From an uncultured Acidimicrobiaceae bacterium (GTDB lineage: Bacteria > Actinomycetota > Acidimicrobiia > Acidimicrobiales > Microtrichaceae): a stretch of 7,095 nt of DNA. Shown here piece after piece: positions 1-5,991 of this stretch. Position 1 is the first letter of the stretch. Each line of letters starts with the position of its first letter. Location: assembly GCA_937868025.1 (NCBI GenBank), contig CALMLJ010000002.1:1-7095 (forward strand), given 5' to 3'. The notes below the pieces were generated by a model. That model ran no database searches. It had not been told where the DNA came from and saw nothing but the letters and a program-made list of their open reading frames with translations. Both the position numbers and the translations under genes were made by a program.

Positions 1-106
1 GGGGCCGACCGAACAGCGCGACGCCGACCAGCAGCCCAACCGCGACGAACCAGAATTGTGCCATCTCGATCAGTTCGTACCCCGCGAACGATCGGATTGC
101 CCACAT
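1..106 (-). CDS. Partial N-terminus of a putative membrane protein
   Basis: The minus strand is open from an ATG at 106 to the window edge (35 codons). A second in-frame ATG at 64 begins MAQFWFVAVGLLVGVALFGRP. Residues from about Phe18 onward form a hydrophobic segment (FWFVAVGLLVGVALF) that looks like a first transmembrane helix or signal anchor. The gene lies 31 bases downstream of the phosphatase stop on the same strand, so the two could be co-transcribed. Neither start has a convincing ribosome binding site, so the choice between 106 and 64 is open. Too little is visible to name a family. The opposite strand is also open here, but it gives arginine-rich sequence typical of a shadow frame. 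Confidence 0.4.
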   Translation of the reverse strand, partial: MWAIRSFAGYELIEMAQFWFVAVGLLVGVALFGRP

Positions 107-137
107 TTCGGAATTGTTTTCGGTGAACCCCCGTCGA

Positions 138-1775
138 TCACCGGTTCAACTTGGCGACGAGCACGATGTCGTCGGCGCCCCCGTCGGGGCGCAGGGTGCG
201 GAGGATGTGATCGGCGAAGTCGTGGATCGGCAGGTCCTTCGCGGCGTCGGCCACCGTCTGGAGTCGGTCGAGGCCCTCGACGATGGTCTCGTCACGCCGT
301 TCGACCAGGCCGTCGGAGAAGAGGAGCAGGCGGTCGCCGGTGAGAAGTGCGGCCGATTCGTTCTCGTACTTGCAGTCGCGGATCGCCGCGAGCGGGGGGC
401 CACCGGCGCCGTCGAGCCAGCGGTTCCCCGAGGCCCCCGTGCCGATGACGAGGGGTGGGAGGTGGCCGGCGCGGGAATAGGTGATGACGCTGTTGTTCCG
501 GTCGACGATGGCGCACACCACCGTGGCGCACTCGGCGCCCTCGACGGACTCGGCATAGCGGTGCAGGCCGTCGAGCACGCCTGCGGGGTCCCGGCCGTCG
601 AACAGCATCGATCGCGCTGCGATGCGCAGCTGTGACATTGCTGCGGCTGCCTCGAGACCGTGCCCGACACAGTCGCCCACCACGAGCGCCCGGGTGTTCG
701 GACTGAGCTCGATCACGTCGTACCAGTCGCCACCGACGGCGAGCCGCCCGAGTGCCGGGACGTACCGGGCAGCGACGGTCGGGATGTCGCTCGCCGGCGC
801 CAGCATCGCGCTCTGCAAGGTGTCGGCGATGCGCCGGTACTCGCCCAGTTCGAGCGCCCGTTGGAACTCCGACTCGATCGCCCCGCTCACGGTGCCGGCG
901 ACCAGGGCCGTGAACTCCTCGTAGTCGGCGTCGAAGGCGCGGCGTCGATCCAGGTCGAGGACGAGCACGCCGCGGACCCCGGCACCGCGGAGCCCGATCG
1001 GTTCGGCAACCTGGTGCACCAGCCCCGACTCGCCCTCCAACCGGTCGGACCGCCAGCTGCTCTCGACGGCGGCCAGGCGGTCGAGCGACAGGCTCGGCGC
1101 TCCCGGCTCGCGTTTCGAGGCGACCGTGGTGAGCGTTCCGTCGATCGTGAGATGGATCGCCGCCCCGGTGATGTCCGGTCGCCAGCGGCCCAGCGTGTCG
1201 ACGGCCCGGGCGCACGCGTCGGTGATGTCGCCGTCGCCCGACACGCTCGCCCCGAGCGCCGCAAGGCAGCGGAGGCGTCGCGCCGCGATGACGGCGGCGG
1301 TCGTCTCGGTGACGACATCGAGGACGCCGCCGACGGTTCCGTCGTCGTCGTAGATCGGACTGTAGGAGTACTGGAAGAAGCACTCCTCGGCGTAGCCGTG
1401 CCGGTCGATGATCAGCGACTGGCACTCCTCCCAGGTCGGCACGGCCGTGGTCATGACCGACTCGAACATCGGCCCGACCACGTCCCACACTTCCGACCAC
1501 ACGGCGCTGGCGGGACGACCGAGGGCGTTGGCGTGCTTGTCGCCGAGCATCGGTCGGTAGCCGTCGTTGTAGATCTGGATGAGCTCGGGGCCCCACACGA
1601 CGAGCATGGGGAAGCGCGAGGTCAGGCACAACGAGGTCGCGGCGCGAAGACCGGCGCTCCACGTCGACGGCGCGCCGAGTGGTGTCGAGGCCCAGTCGAA
1701 CGCGGCGACGAGCCGACCCATCTCGGTCGGTGCGCACACGTGCGTGAGCCAGCCGTGGTCTGTCGTGACCGTCAC
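138..1775 (-). CDS. PAS/GAF sensor SpoIIE-family serine phosphatase (RsbU-like)
   Basis: This is a 545-residue cytoplasmic sensor phosphatase of the PPM/SpoIIE family, with no transmembrane segment. Residues about 20-165 form a PAS domain of the type often found in hybrid histidine kinases, with FDWASTPLG, SRFPMLVVWGPEL, YNDGYRPMLG and SYSPIYDDDG motifs. Residues about 168-305 look like a divergent GAF domain, recognised mainly from position and length. The SpoIIE domain spans about 313-545 and keeps the metal-binding acidic residues: GGDWYD (Asp350, Asp353), VGDCVGHG (Asp368), LFSDGLVE (Asp488) and GGADDIVLV (Asp535/536). Family members dephosphorylate a phospho-Ser/Thr anti-anti-sigma protein and so release an alternative sigma factor. 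There is no C-terminal RsbW-like kinase domain, and no partner is in the window. Start: a GTG at 1775 with a -10-like box six bases upstream suggests a leaderless mRNA. A later ATG (residue 19) just before the PAS domain is the alternative. The PAS ligand cannot be told. Confidence 0.93.
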   Translation of the reverse strand: MTVTTDHGWLTHVCAPTEMGRLVAAFDWASTPLGAPSTWSAGLRAATSLCLTSRFPMLVVWGPELIQIYNDGYRPMLGDKHANALGRPASAVWSEVWDVVGPMFESVMTTAVPTWEECQSLIIDRHGYAEECFFQYSYSPIYDDDGTVGGVLDVVTETTAAVIAARRLRCLAALGASVSGDGDITDACARAVDTLGRWRPDITGAAIHLTIDGTLTTVASKREPGAPSLSLDRLAAVESSWRSDRLEGESGLVHQVAEPIGLRGAGVRGVLVLDLDRRRAFDADYEEFTALVAGTVSGAIESEFQRALELGEYRRIADTLQSAMLAPASDIPTVAARYVPALGRLAVGGDWYDVIELSPNTRALVVGDCVGHGLEAAAAMSQLRIAARSMLFDGRDPAGVLDGLHRYAESVEGAECATVVCAIVDRNNSVITYSRAGHLPPLVIGTGASGNRWLDGAGGPPLAAIRDCKYENESAALLTGDRLLLFSDGLVERRDETIVEGLDRLQTVADAAKDLPIHDFADHILRTLRPDGGADDIVLVAKLNR

Positions 1776-1781
1776 GGTGCG

Positions 1782-1810
1782 AACCTACCCGGGTCCGCGG
1801 GCCGAGCGAA
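1782..1810 (-). promoter_or_regulatory. Candidate leaderless promoter of the phosphatase gene
   Basis: On the minus strand, TAGGTT (1787-1782) fits the TANNNT -10 pattern and is followed by exactly six bases before the GTG at 1775, which puts transcription initiation at or next to the start codon. The -35 candidate TTCGCT (1810-1805, 17-bp spacer) is poor. There is no clear Shine-Dalgarno sequence apart from GG/AGG within the -10 region itself. Confidence 0.4.
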
Positions 1811-1820
1811 GGGGGAGAAT

Positions 1821-1859
1821 GGGGGATTCCCCCCGGGTGAGGACCGGGAGGTCGTCCTC
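1821..1859 (-). terminator. Possible hairpin terminator after the SDR gene
   Basis: The 91-base gap between the SDR stop and the phosphatase start holds two inverted repeats. One has GAGGAC (1839-1844) pairing with GTCCTC (1854-1859), starting 8 bases past the SDR stop, with an alternative inner stem GACC/GGTC around a GGGA tetraloop. The other is GGGGG (1821-1825) pairing with CCCCC (1829-1833) around a three-base loop. There is no T tract after either, so intrinsic termination is only plausible. The phosphatase gene has its own promoter candidate, which fits separate transcription units. Confidence 0.3.
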
Positions 1860-1866
1860 TCCGGTG

Positions 1867-2571
1867 TCAGTCGGTGGCGGGGTCGGAGAGCTCTCGGGGG
1901 TCGCGGGCGAGCGACGCCTTGATCGATCGGCTCCAGTCGTCGACCAGCACTTCCCAGGCGTCGGCCTCGATTCCGTCGAGGCTGGCGTTCGCGACCACAG
2001 TGGGGGAGAGTTTGTCGGCGTCGAATCCGGCCGACATGTCGGTGTCGGCGAGACCGAGGTGAACACCGACGACGAGCGTGCCCTGCGCTCCCAACTCGAT
2101 CCGAACGCCGTTGGTGAGCGCCCACTGGGCGGCTTTGGCCACGTGGTAGGAGTTGCTGCCGTCGTATGCGAACCACGACATCGCTGACAGCACGTTGAGC
2201 ACGGCGCCACCGCCGTTGGCCCCGAGCACCGGGGCGAACGCCCGGACCACGTTCAGTGTGCCGAACAGGTGGGTGTCGAGTTCTCGACGGATCTCGGCGA
2301 TGTCGCCGGTCACCAGGTTCTGCCAGGTGTTGATGCCCGCGTTGTTGACCACGAGGGTGACATCGCTTGCGAGTTCGGCCGCTCGTCGGGCGTGCGCTGC
2401 ATCGGTGATGTCGAGCTCGACGGGCTCGACGCCCGGCAGGTCGATGGTGCTGATGTCGCGGGCTGCGGCGTACACCTTGGTCGCGCCCCGTTCGAGGAGC
2501 TGCTGGGAGAAGGCGAGTCCGAGGCCGCGGTTGGCGCCGGTGACGAGTGCGATCGATCCGTTGATGTCCAT
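1867..2571 (-). CDS. Short-chain dehydrogenase/reductase (SDR) family oxidoreductase
   Basis: A 234-residue classical SDR, a normal length for the family; such enzymes oxidise or reduce alcohols and ketones with NAD(H) or NADP(H). The Rossmann cofactor motif TGANRGLG is at residues 11-18, NNAG at 76-79, the likely catalytic Ser at 129 (13 residues before Tyr), and YxxxK as Tyr142/Lys146. At the position of the usual catalytic-tetrad Asn (normally in a VNxxG-like stretch) the sequence reads DTHLFG, so His101 seems to replace it. Start: the frame is open for another 61 codons upstream, but those would run through the divergent merR-type gene and its operator; MDINGSIALVTGANRG from 2571 gives the proper N-terminus. 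No Shine-Dalgarno lies upstream, and a promoter -10 box sits seven bases before the ATG. It is divergent from the MerR regulator, which probably controls it. The substrate is not identifiable. Confidence 0.92.
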   Translation of the reverse strand: MDINGSIALVTGANRGLGLAFSQQLLERGATKVYAAARDISTIDLPGVEPVELDITDAAHARRAAELASDVTLVVNNAGINTWQNLVTGDIAEIRRELDTHLFGTLNVVRAFAPVLGANGGGAVLNVLSAMSWFAYDGSNSYHVAKAAQWALTNGVRIELGAQGTLVVGVHLGLADTDMSAGFDADKLSPTVVANASLDGIEADAWEVLVDDWSRSIKASLARDPRELSDPATD

Positions 2572-2588
2572 ACGCGGTACCGTAAACC
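2561..2588 (+). promoter_or_regulatory. Tentative merR-type gene promoter
   Basis: TTGATG (2561-2566) and TAAACC (2583-2588) are separated by 16 bp on the plus strand. Initiation would fall near 2595, inside the dyad, so bound regulator could repress its own gene, as is usual for MerR family members. Both boxes are weak matches. Confidence 0.25.
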
Positions 2589-2610
2589 CTGACGTTGACG
2601 TCAGGGTCAA
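2579..2610 (-). promoter_or_regulatory. SDR promoter with MerR-type 20-bp spacer
   Basis: On the minus strand, TTGACC (2610-2605) is a good -35 box and TACGGT (2584-2579) a good TANNNT -10 box, with 20 bp between them. This is longer than the optimal 17 bp and typical of promoters that MerR-family activators untwist to activate. Seven bases separate the -10 from the ATG at 2571, which implies a leaderless or almost leaderless SDR mRNA. Confidence 0.6.
2586..2607 (+). promoter_or_regulatory. Perfect inverted repeat, probable MerR operator
   Basis: Arms ACCCTGACGT (2586-2595) and ACGTCAGGGT (2598-2607) are exact reverse complements separated by TG. The dyad nearly fills the spacer of the SDR promoter, where MerR-family dimers bind, and lies in the 53-base gap between the two divergent genes. 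The assignment to the adjacent regulator is inference from position and symmetry. Confidence 0.75.
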
Positions 2611-2617
2611 GGGAGGA
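2610..2617 (+). promoter_or_regulatory. Ribosome binding site of the merR-type gene
   Basis: AGGGAGGA is a strong Shine-Dalgarno sequence seven bases before the ATG at 2625. It fixes that ATG as the start rather than the in-frame extension upstream, and contrasts with the SDR on the other strand, which has none. Confidence 0.7.
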
Positions 2618-2624
2618 ATCGCGA

Positions 2625-2972
2625 ATGTTGCGGATCGGCGAGGTGGCAGAACGGTCGGGGGTGAGCGTTCGTGCCCTCCGCTACTACGAGGAACAGGGGC
2701 TCCTCCAGCCATCGAGGAGTCCGTCGGGCCAACGGCTCTACTCCGACGACACACCCGAGCGGGTGGCGTTCCTCCTCGACATGTATGCCGCCGGGCTCGC
2801 CAGTCGCAACATCGCGATGCTGCTTCCGTGCATCGACACGGGCCACACCGACGCCGAGCAGCGGCGCATGTTGCAGCACGAACGCGAGCGGATTGCCGCC
2901 CAGTGCACGAAGTTCGAGGCCGCGCTCGCTCGACTCGACCAGATCATCGAGATCACCGACGCCCATCCGTGA
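2625..2972 (+). CDS. MerR-family transcriptional regulator
   Basis: A 115-residue regulator. The N-terminal winged helix-turn-helix starts at once (MLRIGEVAERSGVSVRALRY) and continues with YYEEQGLL and a GQRLYS wing at about 35-40; this is the canonical MerR DNA-binding domain (about 1-70). Residues about 75-112 are helical and heptad-like, suited to the antiparallel coiled coil through which these proteins dimerise. The C-terminus is very short, leaving no separate ligand-binding domain. Two cysteines (Cys69 in LLPCIDTGH and Cys94) are not arranged like the metal-binding loops of MerR, CueR or ZntR, so metal sensing is unlikely, though redox or small-molecule sensing is possible. The ATG at 2625 is supported by a strong ribosome binding site. 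The gene is divergent from the SDR and most likely activates it through the shared dyad. The inducer is unknown. Confidence 0.93.
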   Translation: MLRIGEVAERSGVSVRALRYYEEQGLLQPSRSPSGQRLYSDDTPERVAFLLDMYAAGLASRNIAMLLPCIDTGHTDAEQRRMLQHERERIAAQCTKFEAALARLDQIIEITDAHP

Positions 2973-2993
2973 CGGGTGCCACAACGGCGAAAG

Positions 2994-3021
2994 TTAACCA
3001 AATCGATCGAGTTCATAGAAT
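2994..3021 (+). promoter_or_regulatory. Promoter of the SsuD-like gene
   Basis: TTAACC (2994-2999) and TAGAAT (3016-3021) with a 16-bp spacer resemble sigma-70-type boxes in a locally AT-rich patch of an otherwise GC-rich region. Initiation near 3028 would give a leader of about 22 bases holding the ribosome binding site GGGGGA (3040-3045) before the ATG at 3050. The gene is therefore probably transcribed apart from the merR-type gene 77 bases upstream. Confidence 0.5.
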
Positions 3022-3049
3022 CAGGCGTCTCGACTCCCAGGGGGACGCC

Positions 3050-4204
3050 ATGTCACTCAGCCTCCATTGGTTCCTGCCCACCGCCGGCGACAGCCGCGAC
3101 GTCGTGGGGTTCGGCCCCACCGTCTCGAGGCGCGATCCCGACCTCGACTACCTGGCGCAGGTCGCACGCACCGCGGAGAAGGTCGGCTTCGACGCCGTGC
3201 TCACCCCGACGGGCACGTTCTGCGAGGACGCCTGGCTGACGACGGCGGCGCTCATCCGCGAGACCAGGAGCCTCCGCTTCCTGGTGGCGTTTCGGCCGGG
3301 TCTCGTCTCGCCGACGCTCGCGGCCCAGCAGGCTGCCACGTTCCAGCGGTTGAGCAACGGTCGCCTGCTGGTCAACATCGTCACCGGCGGGAGCGCGGCC
3401 GAACAGCGCCGGTTCGGCGACCACCTCGACCACGACCGGCGGTACGACCGCTGCGACGAGTTCCTCACCGTGTTCAAGGGTGCGTTGACCGGCCGTCCGT
3501 TCAACTTCGAGGGCGAGCACTTCGTGGTCGAGGATGCGCTCGTCGCGAAGGCCCCAGACCCGCAACCGGCCGTGTTCTTCGGCGGTTCGTCCGATGCCGG
3601 CAAGCGGGTGGCAGCGCGACACGCCGACGTCTGGCTCATGTGGGGTGAGCCGCCCGAGGCGGCAGCGGCGGAGATCGCCTCGGTGCGCGCACAGGCCGAG
3701 GCCCTCGGCCGCGACGTCAAGTTCGGAATCCGCCTCCATACGATCACCCGCGACCGGGCGGCCGACGCGTGGGCCGAGGCCGATCGGCTCCTCGACGCGA
3801 TGTCGCCCGAGGTCGTGGCGCGCGCCCAGGCGCTCGCAGCCGGCCCCGGCGATTCGATCGGACAGGCGCGGATGACCGCGCTCCACGGCGGCGATCGTGA
3901 CCGGCTGCTGATCGCCCCGAATCTGTGGGCGGGGTTCGGTCTCGTCCGCGGTGGCGCTGGCACGGCCCTCGTCGGGAGCCACGACGAGGTCGCCGAGCGG
4001 CTGGCGGAGTACCACGCAATCGGATTCGATCACGTCATCTTGTCGGGCCAACCTCACGTGGAGGAGGCGTACTGGTTCGGCGAGGGTGTTCTCCCCAAGC
4101 TCCGTGCCGCCGGCATCGCCTCATCTCCCGGCATCAGGATTCCGTCGGCCGGCCCGGGACCGGACGACACCGGGAACGTCCTGCCCCTCGTCTCCGCAAG
4201 CTGA
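3050..4204 (+). CDS. ssuD: SsuD-like FMNH2-dependent alkanesulfonate monooxygenase
   Basis: A 384-residue luciferase-like flavin monooxygenase, close in length and sequence to SsuD, which uses FMNH2 and O2 to cleave the C-S bond of alkanesulfonates, releasing sulfite and an aldehyde. Matches along the length include MSLSLHWFLPTAGD at the N-terminus, PTGTFCEDAW, RLSNGRLLVNIVTGG, FFGGSSDAGKRVA, FGIRLHTITRD, and APNLWAGFGLVRGGAGTALVG. Counterparts of E. coli SsuD active-site residues are Cys58 (Cys54), Arg228 (Arg226), His230 (His228), Arg300 (Arg297) and His336 (His333). The residue matching Tyr331 is Gln334 (SGQPHVEE instead of SGYPHLEE), so substrate range or turnover may differ. GGGGGA lies five to six bases before the ATG; the longer upstream frame crosses the merR-type gene and is not used. 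No ssuA, ssuB, ssuC or flavin reductase gene is adjacent. Related sulfonate or sulfone monooxygenases remain possible. The symbol denotes family resemblance. Confidence 0.9.
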   Translation: MSLSLHWFLPTAGDSRDVVGFGPTVSRRDPDLDYLAQVARTAEKVGFDAVLTPTGTFCEDAWLTTAALIRETRSLRFLVAFRPGLVSPTLAAQQAATFQRLSNGRLLVNIVTGGSAAEQRRFGDHLDHDRRYDRCDEFLTVFKGALTGRPFNFEGEHFVVEDALVAKAPDPQPAVFFGGSSDAGKRVAARHADVWLMWGEPPEAAAAEIASVRAQAEALGRDVKFGIRLHTITRDRAADAWAEADRLLDAMSPEVVARAQALAAGPGDSIGQARMTALHGGDRDRLLIAPNLWAGFGLVRGGAGTALVGSHDEVAERLAEYHAIGFDHVILSGQPHVEEAYWFGEGVLPKLRAAGIASSPGIRIPSAGPGPDDTGNVLPLVSAS

Positions 4205-4262
4205 TCCCGGCGTTCGCGCTCGCGGACCCTCTTGCACCGCGCCGGCGGACCGGCCGATCGTC

Positions 4263-5291
4263 CTAACCGGCGTACTCGTGGACGATCGGGGTGAGTTCGG
4301 TCGGGCTCGCGCCGTGGAGGATCACGGCGTCGGCGCCGAGCGCGAGCTGTTCGCGAACCGTCGCCACGCACTGGGCCGCGGAGCCCGTCGCAGCGGGGGC
4401 GAGCCACTCGTCGGGGAGGAGCGTGGCGATGTGTTCGAGCTGCTCGGTCGTCGCGACCTGGTCGATCGCCCCGAGGAGGCTGCCGACGACGGGGTCGGCG
4501 CGGAACGCCGTGAGCACCGCCGGGTCCCACCCGTTGGTGTCGACCATGAGATCGCCGTAGCCCTGCAGGTAGGTGGCAAGTCGTCCGACGGTCTTCTTGA
4601 GCCGCAGCGGCTCGGGCAGGTGGTCGCCGACGGTGGCGAGGCACGACCAGACGCGCACCGAGTCGGGGTCGCGCCCGGCCTGTTCGGCCGCCTGCTTCAC
4701 GATGCCGACGCAGCGCTGGAGGGTTTCGTCGGTGAAGAACGTGTGGAGGATGACGTCGTCGAACGCCCGGCCGCCGAGGGCCAGGCTGTTCGGCCCGAAC
4801 GCAACGAGGGCGAGGGGGATGTCCTCGTCGAAGCCGGGATCGAGGCGCAACATCGGCCACGATCCGGCCGGCCCGTCGTGGCCGAAGATCGTCTCGCCCT
4901 TCCAGAGGCGGCGCATCAGGCCGACGAAGTCCTCCATCTGCGCGGTCGTGATGCGCTCGATGCCGTAGAGGTCCTGCAACATCGCGATGCCACGGCCGAG
5001 CCCGAGCGTGAACCGGCCCTCGGAGAGGAAGTGCATGGTGGTGGCGTGCGATGCCGTCACGAGCGGGTGCCGGGTGTTGTGGTTGGTGGCGCCCGTCACG
5101 ATCCGAAGGTCGCTCGACACCGCGGCGGCGGCTCCGCTCAGCGTGCACGCCTCCTTGATGTTGTAGCGCTCCGAGATGAACGCGGCGCCGAGGCCCAGCG
5201 CCTCGGCCTCGCGCACCTCGTCGAGCAGTTCTCGGGGCGACTTCGGTGAGCCGGCGAGGGCGTAGAACCCGAGTTCACGATGGGTGACCAT
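4263..5291 (-). CDS. LLM-class, probably F420-dependent oxidoreductase
   Basis: A 342-residue luciferase-like (TIM-barrel) oxidoreductase. Signatures are LGFYALAGSPKSPRELLDEV at the N-terminus, the barrel strand and helix ALGLGAAFISERYNIKEA, TGATNHNTRHPLVTASHATTMH, and LSEGRFTLGLGRGI (about 89-102), the region that holds the cofactor phosphate in this superfamily. It resembles the actinobacterial subfamily annotated as TIGR03857 F420-dependent oxidoreductases (recalled, not searched); the cofactor is therefore inferred. It shares little with the SsuD-like enzyme next door beyond the fold, and the two genes converge with 58 bases between. The stop is TAG. The ATG at 5291 has no Shine-Dalgarno but has TACCCT six bases upstream, suggesting a leaderless mRNA, and the 52-base gap from the DHFR-like gene leaves room for an independent promoter. 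The substrate is unknown. Confidence 0.88.
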   Translation of the reverse strand: MVTHRELGFYALAGSPKSPRELLDEVREAEALGLGAAFISERYNIKEACTLSGAAAAVSSDLRIVTGATNHNTRHPLVTASHATTMHFLSEGRFTLGLGRGIAMLQDLYGIERITTAQMEDFVGLMRRLWKGETIFGHDGPAGSWPMLRLDPGFDEDIPLALVAFGPNSLALGGRAFDDVILHTFFTDETLQRCVGIVKQAAEQAGRDPDSVRVWSCLATVGDHLPEPLRLKKTVGRLATYLQGYGDLMVDTNGWDPAVLTAFRADPVVGSLLGAIDQVATTEQLEHIATLLPDEWLAPAATGSAAQCVATVREQLALGADAVILHGASPTELTPIVHEYAG

Positions 5292-5297
5292 CCGCCG

Positions 5298-5303
5298 AGG
5301 GTA
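5298..5303 (-). promoter_or_regulatory. Candidate leaderless -10 box for the F420-type gene
   Basis: On the minus strand TACCCT (5303-5298) fits TANNNT and is followed by exactly six bases before the ATG at 5291. No good -35 is present at 16-18 bp spacing. The gene may also receive read-through from the upstream operon. Confidence 0.4.
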
Positions 5304-5343
5304 GTCACGGCGATTCCGCGACGTCGGCCCGAGTCGGTTGGCG

Positions 5344-5991
5344 TCAGCGCCGCCAGAACACCTGGTGCGTCACGCCGCTCGCGCTCGGGATCGTGTCGCG
5401 ATGGAAGCGATCGAGCAGGTCGTCGGGGGAATTCCACAGCCGCTCGCCACTGCCGAGCACGAGCGGCGAGACGGCGACGTGAAGGGTGTCCACGAGGTCG
5501 GCGTCGAGGAACTGCCGCACGGTGTTGACCCCACCGCCCAGTCGCACGTCCTTGCCGTCGGCGGCGTCCTTCGCGAGCGCGAGAGCTTCGGCCGGGGTGG
5601 CGTCGATGAAGTGGAATGTGGTGTCCGCCAGCGTGAGGCTCGGCCGCGCATGGTGGGTGAGGACGAAGACGGGTGTGTGGAACGGTGGGACGTCGCCCCA
5701 CCACCCCTTCCAGTCGAGGTTCTCCCACGGGCCGCGGATCGGTCCGAACTTGTTGCGCCCCATGATCTCGGCGCCGATGTTGTGGGTGAAGTCGCGGGTG
5801 AAGTAGTCGTCCAGACCGCGCGAACCCCCGGGATCGGTCCGGTTCGGCCAACTGGCGGTGGCGCCCGCCCAGGCGAAGAGGTCGCCGGGATTGGCGTGTC
5901 CGAACGGCTGCTCGAGGGTCTGGCCGACGCCGGCGCCGAACCCGTCGGCGTAGACCCCGAAGTTCTGGACGCGCAGCAGTTGCTCGGTCAT
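5344..5991 (-). CDS. RibD C-terminal/dihydrofolate reductase-fold protein
   Basis: A 215-residue protein of the bacterial RibD C-terminal/DHFR-like family, whose fold binds NADPH; most members of this type have no assigned reaction and are not the housekeeping folate enzyme. Visible marks are the N-terminal strand LLRVQNFGVYADGFGAG, EIMGRNKFGP (about 75-84), TPVFVLTHHARPSL (about 106-119), the glycine-rich cofactor loop DVRLGGGVNTVRQFLDADLVD (148-168), LHVAVSPLVLGSGERLW, and the C-terminal strand THQVFWRR. It is the last gene of the operon; its ATG overlaps the SRPBCC stop as ATGA and is preceded by GGAGG with five-base spacing, so translational coupling is likely. Residues about 41-70 include a Trp/Asp-rich insert (WPNRTDPGGSRGLDDYFTRD) after the first strand, common in larger members. 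Its place in an ArsR operon suggests an inducible detoxifying or stress-linked reductase, which is inference only. Confidence 0.88.
   Translation of the reverse strand: MTEQLLRVQNFGVYADGFGAGVGQTLEQPFGHANPGDLFAWAGATASWPNRTDPGGSRGLDDYFTRDFTHNIGAEIMGRNKFGPIRGPWENLDWKGWWGDVPPFHTPVFVLTHHARPSLTLADTTFHFIDATPAEALALAKDAADGKDVRLGGGVNTVRQFLDADLVDTLHVAVSPLVLGSGERLWNSPDDLLDRFHRDTIPSASGVTHQVFWRR

Noticed and set aside
660..1922. A long open plus-strand frame opposite the phosphatase.
   Set aside because: It mirrors the phosphatase codons in a GC-rich sequence, shows no family motif, and gives Arg/Gly/Asp-rich protein typical of shadow frames.
2572..2754. An in-frame upstream extension of the SDR gene.
   Set aside because: The extension lies over the merR-type gene and operator, and the Rossmann strand starts a few residues after the ATG at 2571, as usual.
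2964..2978. Hairpin CATCCG/CGGGTG around the merR-type stop codon as a terminator.
   Set aside because: Only six pairs including one G-T, with no following T tract; it is likely chance in this base composition.
2153..3049. An in-frame upstream extension of the SsuD-like gene.
   Set aside because: It would run across the SDR start, the operator and the merR-type gene; the ATG at 3050 has a ribosome binding site, a promoter and the normal family N-terminus.
4241..4254. Hairpin GCCGG/CCGGC with a four-base loop between the two convergent oxidoreductase genes as a bidirectional terminator.
   Set aside because: A five-pair stem without a T run on either side is expected often in GC-rich DNA; the position is suggestive but the evidence is too weak to list.
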